DNA from: Utricularia gibba | Taxonomy: Eukaryota > Streptophyta > Magnoliopsida > Lamiales > Lentibulariaceae | Length of the DNA: 64,000 nt | Assembly (NCBI GenBank): GCA_002189035.1 | Contig: NEEC01000020.1 | Location: 806,001 to 870,000, forward strand | Direction: 5' to 3' | In this document: positions 24,355 through 36,408 of the stretch, piece by piece | How positions within the stretch are numbered: the first letter of the stretch is position 1 | How the letters are laid out: each line of letters starts with the position of its first letter | Made by a program: the position numbers and the translations under genes | Notes under the pieces: model-generated | Told to the model about the DNA's origin: nothing | Database searches by the model: none | The model's input: the letters and a program-made list of their open reading frames with translations, nothing else

Positions 24355-25500
24355 GGCTGTTCTTGCAGCCATTGGATATCACGTAGTCATCTGCATGCGT
24401 TGAAACAAATATCAGAATAAGTAAAATTTGTTCAGTAAAGGCTGCTGATGCTACGAAACAACCCAAAGAAACCATAGAATCGAAAGGCAGCTATCCATGC
24501 TTCAGGAACTTGTAATGGGGAAAGCGCAGGGCTGTGAATGCAAGCATCTTACTGACGTAATGCTATAGAATTCCCTCGAAATTCTTTGGACAAAACCTCC
24601 CTTTGACAACAAGCTGCTGCTGGCCATCCAAGGAGCCACTGGCTCCCACCTCAGCTAGCAAGTAAGCCATTACATGTCCAGGCTGTCTATGCATTCTGCC
24701 AAAAGGAGAGGCGTCATGAAACTGCTACTTGTGGCAGATGCTTGTTATGCAAATAACACATGAATGAATCATATAGAAAAATGATGAAACAGGAAAAATG
24801 TTCTTCTTAATGCCTTCAAAGAGAACCGGGGAGGCCTCATTACCGTGCAGCATCGATCTCCAGCAAGCGTGGAGTTGTTTTCCGAGGAAAGTCACATACC
24901 CGGCCACGCTTGCTGAAATGGGGTTGCAAAAGAGCTCACATCCCCCATTTCATTCCTGTTGTCCTCGATTACCTTGTCCTATTCTCTTACATGATTCCCT
25001 CAGATCTGAATACAAGCAAGACATTTCTATAAAGATGGTAAATGCTAACCACTATACAGTATTTTAGGCATAAGATACGAAAGGCCTGAACAATCCTCAA
25101 AGAACGCATAACAGGAGAAAACCAAAGGAATGTCAACTGAAAGCACTATACACGACAAAAATCACCATTTGAGGCATTTCAACATGCGCATAAACATTAA
25201 TGGAGAAAACCACAACTACCGCTGAAAGAAAAACTCGAAATGAAGCAGAACAGCCAACAAAACAAAGACGTTACAGAAATTCAGTCAAAAAAAATCAAAG
25301 CTTCAATTATCAACTTCGTTCTCCAAACTTACACGGCCAGTAAGGGAATGATATCGCTGTAGATGCCGGAAAGCAGATGAACCCAAGGCGGCGGCCGGCG
25401 ATAGCTATACTCGGAGAAGTAGTAGCACGATAAGACTTGATAACCGATGCATATATAAGCGTCTCAGAAGGGTTTCCTGTGGCATTGGGCCTCCCTAACA
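24355..25500 (-). pseudogene. eIF2-beta gene fossil with retained promoter
   Basis: On the minus strand near 24555-24700, an exon-like piece encodes [20 protein letters not shown], then [14 protein letters not shown], then CPKNFEGIL. This is the conserved C-terminal domain of translation initiation factor 2 subunit beta. An in-frame TAG then stands where the family has Arg-Arg-Tyr, followed by a GT donor. After an intron, DYVISNGCKN resumes at an AG acceptor near 24391, where the family has EYVICNGCKS; the zinc-ribbon beyond it is lost. Retained intron positions mean it was not a processed copy. Upstream at 25333-25507 are two TGGGCY site II motifs, a telo-box, a TATA box and a 5' UTR ending at a GTAAGT donor (25327-25332). 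The N-terminal coding exons are not recognisable between 24720 and 25320. Confidence 0.75.
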
Positions 25501-25507
25501 TTGGGCT
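25452..25507 (-). promoter_or_regulatory. Housekeeping-type promoter of the eIF2-beta fossil
   Basis: On the minus strand, in order: site II TGGGCT (25502-25507 in + orientation), site II TGGGCC (25486-25491), telo-box AAACCCT (reverse of 25469-25475) and TATATAA-type TATA box (25452-25458). This arrangement is typical of plant translation-machinery genes. Confidence 0.6.
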
Positions 25508-25829
25508 GGACCAAGCGGTTGGAATTTTTTTTTTAAAAAAATTGTTATTAATCATAAAAAAAAAATTAAAAATTGCTACTAAATTTAAAGTATCAAAACA
25601 ATTATTAATAATTCAAAAACTCGATAAGGTACACTTTTTAATTATTTAATAACATTTCTTAACAATCAGAATATATATCAAATCAATATAAATAATTATT
25701 TTTTACAGGGAAAAATTATTAAGGATAATGCATATCAAGCAACCATCAAATATTAAAAATGTTCAAATTTCCATTATATGTTTGTAAATCAAACAAGGTA
25801 TTCTATAGAATAAAGCGAACATCAAGTGC

Positions 25830-26690
25830 ATGATTTGATCGATTTAGTTTCTTTTTACTATATACCAATTTCTTTTATAGCCTAGTTGATACTTCAATGT
25901 TTCTTGCTTACATGGAAAGTAAGACTCTAATTTACCTTCTTTGCATTGATGATATTATAGTGACAAAAACATCTTACAACACAAACGAATAGTAAAATCT
26001 TCATTACTTCCTTGGAGTTCAAGTAGTGAACACATGTGATGGCATTTATTTCTCACAAACTGACTATGATTTTCTACTCTAGAGGTTTGAAATGCAAGAT
26101 TGTAAGCCAACAAGAACACCTCAAATTCCAAAGCTCAAAATTTAAGAATCTACCAAGATCCTTATTGATCCCAATGCCTTTCACTGCACTTGTTACATCA
26201 AGGGTACTTTTCACCTTCCCCTAGCATTCATCAACTTTTCTACATTGTGGCTAAAAGCATATTCAGATGTTGATTGGGTTGATGGATACTGTGTACTCAC
26301 GGGGCAAAATCCAATCGTTTTGAGCTCAAGAAAAACGATGCTCCATGCCACAATCAAGCACAAAAACTGAATATAGAGCCATGGTGAACACAACAATAAA
26401 ATGAACATGCTTAGAATTTCTCCTGAAAGACATTCGAGTATGGCTAAACTCCACACTCATCCTACACTACAATAACATGAGTGCTCTACATCTTATGGTA
26501 AATACTGTTCCTCATGCTCAAAGTAAACATATAGAAATTGATTATCACTTTTTTTTCAAAATTGGTAACTTTGGGCTATTTAGTGAGACAACACATCTCA
26601 ACACAACACTAATTAGCAAACTTGTTCATCAAGGGAATGTAAGCTTACAAGTTGCTATTCTTTAGAAGAAAATTTAGTCTTCATCCACAA
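25830..26690 (+). mobile_element. Ty1/copia retrotransposon pol fragment (decayed)
   Basis: Reverse-transcriptase and RNase H pieces survive in order. Near 25870-25970: SLVDTSMFLAYMESKTLIYL then IDDIIVTK, the YVDD-type active-site region with Val replaced by Ile. Near 26000-26060: LGVQV and GIYFSQTDY. Near 26250-26330: KAYSDVDWVDGYCVLTGQNP. Near 26470-26560: MSALHLMVNTVPHAQSKHIE then IDYHFF. Stops and shifts separate the blocks. No LTRs were found. Confidence 0.85.
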
Positions 26691-27596
26691 TTAAGTTTGA
26701 AAGAAGGTGTTGAAGAAAACTATCAATGATGTTATAAGGATGATTGAAGAAATAAAAAGGGAAGTTATAAGAAAACTCAGGTTTCTGACAAGGATGGCTA
26801 AGTCATTCAGTAGCTTGATGATCAGGTTCATCAAAGTATCCATCCATTGAAATGTTTTTTGTTCAAAAAAAAGAAATCAACTGAAATGTTTATTTTTGAG
26901 GAAGATTTGCAACTGCAGTTTTGGTAAAAATATCAAGTCAAAGGAGAAGCACTATTCATGGAGGAAGTTGGGTATTTCTAACAAACTTGGTCCTTATTTA
27001 TTCCCTTGTGTTCGGCATCTTGAGAGTTTGAATAAAACCAGCCTTTTTCTTTATCTCTTCACATCAATGCCGTACCTTTATTCCTCCATTCATTCTAGTA
27101 GATGCCATTTTGATTCAACTAAACAAGCATTAGACACACCATACAGATATATACATCTTGAAGGCAATATCATACATATGCCTCATCTCATGAAACAAGA
27201 AGTTCAAACACACCAATAATATTACCAACCTAGAAGGGGAATTCAGCTATATTGTGAACTGCAAAATGCAAAGCACCCAGGAATAACCATTTCGTTGTAT
27301 CATGTTCCACAAAATATGAGATTCAATGCTCGCTACTAAACACCAACCAACTTCAGTACATCCAATTCTTGTGTAGGTGATAACGTTGGACAGTAAGTGA
27401 ATTAATTCTTTCCGATGAATAAATGAATGGTTCAATAAATTCAAACACAATTCAACATCAAAATGAATCACTTGCACAGCTAAAAAAATTAAGCCGAAGA
27501 CATTTCACACAATCGTGAGTAATAAAACAAGAATGACCCTGAAAACCGGGATGCCAAAAGCAAAAAAAAATATTAGGCTACCTGAAATACTGAAAG

Positions 27597-28101
27597 TGTT
27601 AAAATACATAATCCCATATCGGAAAATGAAAGTGTAATAGTCAAGTATATAAAAAATTGTGAATCACTAATAATTGATTGGGCCTAATCTTTTTTAATGC
27701 GATGCACGTTTCTTGTGTATTTGAGCTTTACGTGTGCACTCGCTTGACCCACCAGGATCCAAAATTTCCACATGGTATCAAAGCGTTTGCCTTGCGGCAC
27801 ACGGCTTGGGTGGCCAAGAAGGGTTTCGTATTGGTCTGAGGTTCGGTTAAAAAAATAAGAGATGCATTGGGTTTAGGCGACAAAAGAAAATAGATCGACC
27901 TATGACTTTTCAACTTGAGGGCGGATGTTAGAATACACAATCCCATATCGGAAAATGAAAATGTAATAGTCAAGTATATAAAAAATTGTGGATCACTAAT
28001 AATTGGTTGGGTCTAATCTTTTCTAATATGATGCACGTTTCTTGTGTATTTGGGCTTCACGTGTGTGCTTTTCTGACCCATCAGGATCCAGAATTTCAAC
28101 A
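27597..28101 (+). mobile_element. TRIM retrotransposon (505 bp, both LTRs intact)
   Basis: Two direct repeats of equal length, 27597-27772 and 27926-28101 (176 bp each, about 20 mismatches by eye), both starting TGTTA and ending ACA. A primer-binding site TGGTATCAAAGCG follows the left LTR directly at 27773, matching the 3' end of initiator tRNA-Met with few mismatches. A purine-rich tract (GAGGGCGGA) directly precedes the right LTR. The 153-bp interior has no coding capacity. Flanks are GAAAG (27592-27596) and CAAAG (28102-28106), a 5-bp target-site duplication with one change. Orientation is plus. Confidence 0.9.
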
Positions 28102-28139
28102 CAAAGCAGATCTGAAATTTGATCCCTAAACTAACCTTG

Positions 28140-30900
28140 ATATGAAAGACGACCGCGAACTGGAGGAAAAAAAGTTAGAAGCTTCCCTCCTCGCTTCTCT
28201 ACAATTCAAACATAGGTTTATCGCATCTCGATAAACTACTCTCTTTTTTTGTAATATTCTTAAATTTTATTTAAATAATTAAAATTGAGAAATAACATAA
28301 AACTAAATGCACATAATGTTGAAAAACAAACACAAAGAAGAAGAAAGATAAAAAAACTCAGGCACGTAAAACAATGTTTTAAAGGATTTCATGATCTCCA
28401 TGATTCAAGAGACTCTTAAAAAACTACTCTTTTCGGAAATGAATATATACATGAACCATAAATCCTTATCCGATCTAACAAATTAAAATCCTGCATGCAC
28501 GCGAGCCCCAACTCACTATCAGGTCCATCATATTTATTGGATTGCCTTCCCATATAAACTAATTGAACATGTGCTCAACTAGTAACGTGGTATAGAGACT
28601 CTCTTATCTAATATACATTATTCCAACACATAATGTCAAAAATAATTTTATTCTCATGATTTAATAAATATAATATCATTTTAAATAAATATATTTACTA
28701 TCATGAGTTTAAATGAATTCAAAATTGAAAACGATTAAATTTTTTATTAAAACTAGATACTTTACCTAATACCAGTTGTTTTATATCAAAACCTTATTCA
28801 AATTTTAATATAAAAAATTGATATTTTACATCATATTTATTGTAACTTATAGTTTAAATCTCTTTTATTCTATTCTTGTCAACTAAATACTTCTAAAAAA
28901 AGAGGAAGACTTCTTTCCTAAGTTATCTGAGCTTCAACAGATTTTTATTCTTTATTCTTAACATTTTCTTAGTGAAATTATTTTCTTGTTTATGAACACC
29001 TCTATTTTTTTTTGTTTTATTGGGTTAACACTTCATTGTATTTTTATTTGTTTTCCATAAACCTCCGCAAACATTTAATATTAAAAATTCTCATAAAATG
29101 GTTTTAAATCTTTAAACTAACAAGTTAGCAAATATCAATCATTACTTGATTTCATGTTATATTCAAATTTAAATAATTTTAGATATGAAGATTTTTATGG
29201 AATTTTTATTGGACTAATTTCTTTTACATGCTAAACTTTTACTTTTTATTTTTTATATGAAATCAAAGTTGCATATTACCAAGTTTTAGATTGGAGAAAT
29301 GAGAATCTAGATTTATATAAAGCTAAACTTTAAGTCTTTACTTATCTTATTAGATAAATATTTGTTTTTTGTAGTAGAAAGGTACTGTTTTAACCTGAAA
29401 AGTTGCTATGAGGTTAACAAGAAGTTGCATTAAAAAATATCAATCTTTAATAATTAGAAAAAAAGTAGTTTTCAAAATTATATATATTTTGATGCCTTTT
29501 GTCTTTAATAAAACGAAGCATAATTAGTTGGGAGCTAATTTAAAGAAAAATAAAACAATTGAGGAATACTAATATCAATTATTTGAAATATTGATAATTA
29601 TTTATGTTAAAATAATTGGGGCCTACTAATACCAATTATTTCAAATATTGACTATCATGTATGCTAAAATAGTAGATACTCATTATTGGAAATTAATTCG
29701 ATCATTATTTCAAAATATTAGAAACTAATTTTTTCAACATTGGGAATAATATTAAGCAATAGAAGCTATTTTGATAACTTTAAAAAATATTAGGAATTAA
29801 TGGTACTCAGTAGATTAAAATTGAATCTTTTATTGAAAAACTATAAACAATATTAAAATTCATTAGAAATTATAATTTATTCACATAATTACTACTAAAA
29901 TTTACCATTTAAAAGGAACAATAAATGTGTGTTATCATTTGAAAGTTTATTTTTTTCCAATTTAATTAAGTGAAATGAGGCAAAAACACATGTATAATTG
30001 ATGGCTTGCCTACTAATAGCCTATTTTATTGATCCTTGTCACATGGACCCCTTCAAATTATTCCCTTGTGCTATGCAATTATTTTGAAGCCAGAGTGCTA
30101 CACTATACCACACTAGTCCCTACATGCCCAAAGACTTGGCACCTGCCCTCAACTTCTTCACCTCCATTTCCTTTTTCTTTCCTTTCTAAAAATGGTTAGA
30201 GAAATTGAAATTCATTGCATCTTCAGCTTGTGAATGGCATTGTGAAAACATGTAGTTGAAAAATAGATGAAACAAAATGATTTCTCACTTAATTGGTTTG
30301 ATATATGAATCTATTGTTAATTTAATTTCAAGTTTATTATCTGTTAAGTAGATTATAGAACGTGTTAATTAACATATCAATAAACATGGAGAAGGATTAA
30401 TCAGATGCCTAATTGGTACCATAGAGTAGTATCTGGTTATTTTGATTTGTGTAGATGTGTTTGAATTTTAATTTTAAATTATGTAGCATCAATTTAAAAT
30501 TAAACTATTTATTTAAGCACATCTATTTTCTTATTTGTAATTAATGTGTAATACCATCTAGATCATTTTTCTTGCATTCTTTCCCATTTAGATTGTCCCA
30601 CCATTGTCAAGCATCTAAATTTGATTCTGATTCTCATATGTTATGATTTTTAATTATGAGAAATCTTCACGATTTTATATTATTTCATTATAAAAAATAT
30701 CTTATAATGTGTTATTTCACGATTTCCTTTAATCAAAATTCTTCTGAGTTTTCTTAATTAATCGAATTTAGATTACATTTTTAGTGATAATGTGTGTATC
30801 GAAATATAAAAAATTCAAAAAAAATCATTAATTAAATAATTAAATGACTAGAGGAGGAGTTGAATGCTAATAGGTTGCTATGGGTTATCTATGAAATTAC
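28140..30900. other. AT-rich intergenic DNA
   Basis: No coding family recognised. A short tandem duplication of about 60 bp occurs near 29562-29680 (unit containing CAATTATTT.AAATATTGA). Another GC-richer patch at 30030-30180 holds nothing I can name. Confidence 0.4.
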
Positions 30901-31286
30901 ACTGCGTGGATTTTAAATAAATAAAGTGTTGCATTTAAATATAAATCTTAGTGGCATTGAGTGAGTAGTCATAAAGCGAGGATCCATGAGATCCCCCGCC
31001 CTGACACCGCACACATTTTCGGACAAGGAGGAGAAAATTGCAATAAATTTCGCTGAATAATTGCCTATTTCCCACTGTCTTCGCCATGTGCCTTCTTCTG
31101 CCATTTTGTGCTTCTTTTTTGCGCTGGGAGTGAGTTGAATCCCTGTTGCGTCACTTTTGCTTGTACTTATTCGGCTCCTGCCTCCAACTCCAAGCCCCAG
31201 ATTTGCTGCCTCCTCCTCCTCCCACACGAAAGAATGGAATGAAATGAAATCAAAGACATGCCACTGTAATAAACGGCGGAGTTCTG

Positions 31287-32312
31287 CTACGGCACGAACT
31301 CCGTTTCGATCGCCGGTCGCGTCCGGGTCTCGGCGGCGACCGGCACCTTCATGTTGCCCACGTTGGCCATTGGCAGAGGGACTCCCCCTTCTGCGGCGGC
31401 TTCCATCCCCTGGATCTTTTTCCGCCGGATGCACCCTATTAACAATGTGATGATGACTGCTAATAGAACCAACAATACTACTCCTCCGGCCACGGAACCG
31501 ATGATGATCCACAGTCTCCGGTTGCTGCCGGGGTGATGCTCTGGTGGAGTGGGGAGGGGAGGGGGAGCGGGAGCGGGAGGGGAGGATTCAGTGATGATGG
31601 AGAAGTGGCCTTGGGTAGTAGTAAAGCAGGTGTTTTGATTTACAACGTCACTGAGCGCAATGGAGCCATTCGGATTGAAGAAGGCACACATAGGGAGGGA
31701 TCCATGGGGGAGAACCAGACCTGAGAATGTGATTGAAATGGGCTGATTCGAAGCTTGAATTTGGAGCAGGGGCAAGTTTACAGCAGACAAATTAGAGGCA
31801 TCATAAGCTAACACGGCAACAACAGGGGCTGAAAATGTGCGGCCAGGGGGCAAATGGTAGTAGTAAGAAGACCAATTACCCAAATTCTGGTACACAAAAG
31901 CGAGCCTCTCGACATAGGGATGAACCGCAACCCCCGCCGGAATGCTGAACTCATGATACCCAGAAAACCCCCTCCGCCACAAGCTGCCGCTCCTCAGCCG
32001 CAGCGCCGCCACCTGAATGCCGGTCAAATTGGAAGGGGGTTGTCCTTGATAAATGCTTCCAGTTCTTGGCCTAACAAATGCCCTAAAGGCGTAATCTTGG
32101 AGCAGAGAATCGAGCTCATCTGTGGAAACTAGATCCCCAGTGTTTTGACCAGAAACCAGATGAAGAAGAACCAGGAGGAGAACCACAAGCATTGATAGAA
32201 AAACTGATGGGGCAAGATTCAGAAGCCTTTTCCACCCCACAGAACGCAAGATTCCAAAAATCCCTCGACACCCATTTGGATTCAGAGCTTCAACTGCAGA
32301 AACGCAAATCAA
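31287..32312 (-). CDS. DUF1191 plant transmembrane protein
   Basis: Single long frame of 341 codons. It has a signal-peptide-like segment LVVLLLVLLHLVSGQ, then an extracellular domain with DELDSLLQDYAFRAFVRPRT, NLTGIQVAALRLRSGSLWRR, VAVHPYVERLAFVYQNLGNW and APVVAVLAYDASNLSAVNLP, all blocks of the DUF1191 family. Several N-glycosylation sites (NLT, NWS, NLS) support secretion. A Pro-rich linker (SPPAPAPPPLPTPPEHHPG) leads into one membrane span (IIIGSVAGGVVLLVLLAVII) and a basic, short cytoplasmic tail. Function is unknown. The first in-frame Met is at 32310-32312, but a splice acceptor TTTCTGCAG lies just inside it. Translation may instead start at the Met at 32190-32192, directly before the signal peptide, with the first exon wholly 5' UTR (donor near 32480). 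Confidence 0.88.
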   Translation of the reverse strand: MICVSAVEALNPNGCRGIFGILRSVGWKRLLNLAPSVFLSMLVVLLLVLLHLVSGQNTGDLVSTDELDSLLQDYAFRAFVRPRTGSIYQGQPPSNLTGIQVAALRLRSGSLWRRGFSGYHEFSIPAGVAVHPYVERLAFVYQNLGNWSSYYYHLPPGRTFSAPVVAVLAYDASNLSAVNLPLLQIQASNQPISITFSGLVLPHGSLPMCAFFNPNGSIALSDVVNQNTCFTTTQGHFSIITESSPPAPAPPPLPTPPEHHPGSNRRLWIIIGSVAGGVVLLVLLAVIITLLIGCIRRKKIQGMEAAAEGGVPLPMANVGNMKVPVAAETRTRPAIETEFVP

Positions 32313-32559
32313 ACAACCTCAGATTCGTCGAAAAAACCCAACAAAACAAGCACTTTTTCTTCGCAGCACACCAAGAAACACGTCTACTGCTGCTCTCCCC
32401 CTCCCCAGTCAAGATTGATAAACAACAATAATGGAAACAAAAAAAAGGCACGGCAACAAATAAATGGGGAAGCAACTAACCTCACAGCTGGCTCCGGGCT
32501 CCCCAGCAGAGGAGATTCTTCGCTGTGGTGCAAGTTAGCTTAGGCTACAAAAACGGACC

Positions 32560-33040
32560 AATAGGAGCATCACACGTCACCTACAAACGGAAAATGGGAA
32601 AATAATAAATGAGATAATGCTATTCCAATTGGAGTGATGTGACTTCCGGTTTTTATTAATTCATTAATTATTTAATTTATTCACAGCTATTTAGAAATTA
32701 AGTGACGCGTGCTATTTGATTATTAAAGGAGAAGACAACGACGCGGCGCTTTAACTCCTCAGCTATTTTATTTTGTTTTCTTTTGGAAGTAATTGAAAAT
32801 ATTATTAAAAAAAACAAAAATATGCAATAAAAATTTTAAAAAATATTAAATTTTATACACCTGGAAAATAATATAAAAATATTTTATAATTGATATTGTC
32901 GGATAATCAAATATTGACATCAGCCAAATGTATAGATATTTATTTTTATTAAGCTATAAAATAATAAAACATAATGAACTTGATTTAGTCCATTCTAAAA
33001 AAAGCTAGGAGCCTTGTATATTTCTCAAACGTGATGATGA
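32560..33040. other. AT-rich intergenic DNA
   Basis: No gene or bounded element recognised. Confidence 0.4.
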
Positions 33041-33048
33041 TTTACTCT

Positions 33049-33417
33049 GTAAAGTCATAGATCTTATAAGAGTGACAATATCTCACATTGGTTACGAACG
33101 AGGAATGAACATGTTTAAATTGATAAATTCTCTTAATCTTGCATGAGCTCGTTTATCTGAAAGAGAAAAAACGTAAAAAAACATTAAGATTGAGTGCTCA
33201 AAACATACAATATTATGCAAAGTAAGAGTATTTTGTGACATTTGGTATTAGAGTTAAATTTGGGCTTGTAACCAATGATGGTATGAGATGACACTCAATA
33301 TCTAAAAGGGAAATAATGTAAGATTATGAGTCTTGTGATAATGACAATATCTCATATTAATTATAAATATGGAGAGCATGTGATTATCAAGTCGATAACT
33401 AAGAACCATGAAAGATT
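33049..33417 (+). mobile_element. TRIM-like element, right LTR truncated
   Basis: A block starting TGTAAAGTCATAGATCTTAT at 33049 and ending TTGTGACA at 33240 is followed by TTTGGTATTAGAGTT, a degenerate tRNA-Met primer-binding site. A second copy of the block start (TGTAAGATTATGAGTCTTGT, then GACAATATCTCATATT) begins at 33317, after a purine-rich stretch, and fades out after about 100 bp. No coding capacity. Confidence 0.55.
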
Positions 33418-33689
33418 GTCCCGTACTAAGAAGCTTCTTCCATACGAAAATTGAGGTCATTTGACTTGTGTACTAAAGTCAAACATAGTTGACTGAACAC
33501 ATGAGTCAATGCAGTGCATTTTAGTGAGTGCCTTAAAATGAATATCTTGATCATATTTCGCTGTATTTATCCAAAAATATTAAATGGATTTTGCATTTTA
33601 TTAGTCAAGACAGTGGATACTGAAATCCAATTGAGAAATGGTCTTGGGGGACACACAATCTCTACATCAAAATGCATGAATGGTTTAAT

Positions 33690-34520
33690 TTCACTGAAAT
33701 TTCTGTATTTTGGTTTTCCTGAATTTGATCATTTTAATTGAAATTTCAATATATGTGTCAAATTCAATAAAATTATTTATAAATTTCAATATTAGTATAT
33801 GCTAGAGGAACATAACGGAAATAGTAGTGCAACTTGGCCGTGTGTTAATGCCTTGGCCCAATGATGAGCCCAAACAATCCCTTTCTATTTGGACACGAAT
33901 GATAGCAAAACACTGTCTTTTATAATCAATTGATTAATTAATATTTAAGATGGATTGATTAATTGAAAATAGTCCAATAATTTTTTTAATAAAATATGCA
34001 AATCACCAAAAAAGAATATTAGAAAATAATGATTGAGCCGACATCCCGTTAGTTTGCTTTATAAATGGAAATGGATCCTCACCGTCATTTAAATTTACAA
34101 AAATGATTCCCACTATTAATTTTCAATGTTTTCAATGTTTCAAAGCAAAATAATTTAGTATCTATTATTTTCCGTAAATAATTTTTAATATTTCAAATAA
34201 TTAGCATTACTAATTCCTAATTATTTAAAACTTTTGATAAATTTCAGAAAATTTCTGTGTTTTGGTGTTCCTGAATTTGAACAGTTTCCTTGACATTTCA
34301 ATTTATGGATCAAATTCAAATTATTTCTAAATTTCCAATATTATTATATGCTAGAGGAACATAACCAAAAGAGTGGTGCAACTTTAGGCCGAATGATGCC
34401 AGCCGAAACGATCCTTTTCTATTTGGACACAAATGAGAGCAAAAGACTATGTTTTATAATCAACTGATTAATTAATATTTAAATAGATCTATTAAATGAA
34501 AATAATCCAATATTTGACTT
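33690..34520 (+). repeat. Diverged direct duplication of about 290 bp
   Basis: The segment about 33693-33985 recurs at about 34245-34520. Shared blocks in the same order include TTTCTGTATTTTGG / TTTCTGTGTTTTGG, ATATGCTAGAGGAACATAAC, CTATTTGGACACGAATGA / CTATTTGGACACAAATGA, and TGATTAATTAATATTTAA. No coding capacity and no flanking duplication seen. Confidence 0.7.
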
Positions 34521-35770
34521 AAATAATTCTTAATATTTGAAATAATTGGCATTAGTAGTTCCTAAACTAATGCTTATTAAATGCTTACAATATAAAAGTT
34601 TTGGGGACTAGATTTATTGATATATCAAATTTTAGAGATTAATTATACTCAATGCATAAATTTTTGGAGTCCTATTTTACTTGGCCACAGAACCAATTTG
34701 ATCCCTAGCGATTTACATGTCGAGGTAATTTTGTCCCTGTTTTTAGAGTGGTATCAATTTAATTCTTATTGAATGAATGTGGCTTTACAATCATCCTTCG
34801 ACGTTAAGTTCTATTTCACTCTGTTAAATGAAAGTTTAAAATTGTAATTTTGGCACATTTATTTGTGAAAATCATTTTAATTGAGTTTTAGGGTTTTCAT
34901 CCATTATACGATTGCGTCTATAGAGATTGGGAAACACAATGGAGACCTCCGATAGCAACACAGTTGAGCATTCGTTGTCGCTTTTGATCTGAATGCCGCA
35001 CCGCATCGTGATCGACCGTTTGATATTTGCTATTTTTTTGACTGGGATTCATCATGGTGGCAACTTTAACTACATTAGGAATCCTAGAACAAATACTGTT
35101 TTCTAAGTCGGGTTTATTAGAGTGGGACGGGTCAATCTGTTAAAATTAACGAATTTGTAATAGAGAGTATTGAAGTAATACAACAATAAAAGAAAAAGTA
35201 TTCAATTGGTTCCATATTAAAAAGAGGTACTAAATAAAATCCCTTACCAAAAATTGGGGACTAATTTGATGATTTCTCCTATTTTACTTACTGAAACAAA
35301 ATATGTAATTTATACTAAAAACATAGATTAATTTTATCAAAATGCCAAATAATGAAATTTTTTTATCGTATTTTTCTGATTTGTTTAAATAAATTAATAA
35401 TCTTACAAATTGCAAATTCTATAAGATATTTGAGCCTGGCCTTACTATTAAAAAAATTTACTATATCAAACATACTTTGAAAACTAAAGAAAATATTTAC
35501 TGTAATTAAATCCTATTTTACTTACTTCAGTGAATTAAAATGATGGAATCAAATACATAATTAAAAATCTTAAAAAATTGAAATTTTGATAGAATTTCAA
35601 TAAACTTGACACCAAAAAACGTATAAATTTATAATTTCAAAAAAAATTATATTCTCCCATTTAAATTTATTTAAAAGATAGAATATCGTGCGTTTCCCTA
35701 TAGAAATAATTAAAATAAAAATTTGATTATTTAACATAAAAGAAAAGAATTTGGTGAAGTTTGATTTTGA
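34520..35770. other. AT-rich intergenic DNA
   Basis: Non-coding. Two stretches (34600-34760, 35180-35280) have the look of old repeats, but no boundaries could be placed. Confidence 0.35.
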
Positions 35771-35967
35771 ATGCGAAAAAAATTTATTTATTATTTAAAA
35801 AAGAAAGAAAAAGAAAGAAGAATATTATGTAGGGGTTGTGAAGAAGAGGAGGGAGCTCCCTTCAGTCCAAGCACAGAGAAGAGGAGTGTGAAAATTCGTC
35901 TCCCGCATCATTCAGTCAGCGACACCAGGAGGCGGCACTCCGCCGTCTGGCGCCTTTGTCTGAATGA

Positions 35968-36408
35968 GCCGGCAGCGAGTTCATCTCCCCGCCCTCCCCC
36001 GTAACTGGACCCAAGGAAGCTCTCTCCCTCCCCAAACCCTCCAAAACGCCGCCATCCCTTTCTTTACCTGCACAACCCCATCCGATATCAAAGCTCTGTT
36101 TGCAGTTCCAGAGCTTAGCGCAGTTGGGAATGGAGATAAATGACATAAAAGAAGAAACTGAAATCACGAATTCCGGTTACGATAGGGGCGGAGGAGGAGG
36201 CAAGATGGTGAAGTTGTGCGTTTTCTGAGGAGACATGAAGGTGGGCTTAAGATCCTGGGCAGGAGGAGAGGATATCAAAGCTCTGTTTGCAGTTCCAGAG
36301 CTTAGTGCAGCTGGGAATGGAGATAAATGACACAAGAGAAGAAACTGAAATCAGGATTTCCGGTCCCGGGAGGCGAGGAAACAAGATGGTGAAGTTGTGC
36401 GTTTTCTG
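35968..36408 (+). other. Unidentified coding-like exon with tandemly duplicated 3' part
   Basis: An open frame from 35968 reads AGSEFISPPSPVTGPKEALS, continues Pro-rich (PAQPHP), then ISKLCLQFQSLAQLGMEIND and KIEETE-like IKEETEI, and ends with KMVKLCVF and a stop at about 36229. The part from 36084 is repeated with a 187-bp period from 36271. The second copy reads ISKLCLQFQSLVQLGMEIND, TREETEI and again KMVKLCVF plus the same stop at about 36408. The copies differ by substitutions and a net in-frame 6-bp difference, so the frame was kept after duplication. No family recognised. An AG acceptor candidate lies at the upstream end. Short minus-strand frames also overlap, so coding status is open. 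Confidence 0.4.

Noticed and set aside
35771-36004. Plus-strand frame starting MRKKFIYYLKKKEKE
   Set aside because: The start is translated A-rich DNA; only the later part (from 35968, another frame) looks coding.
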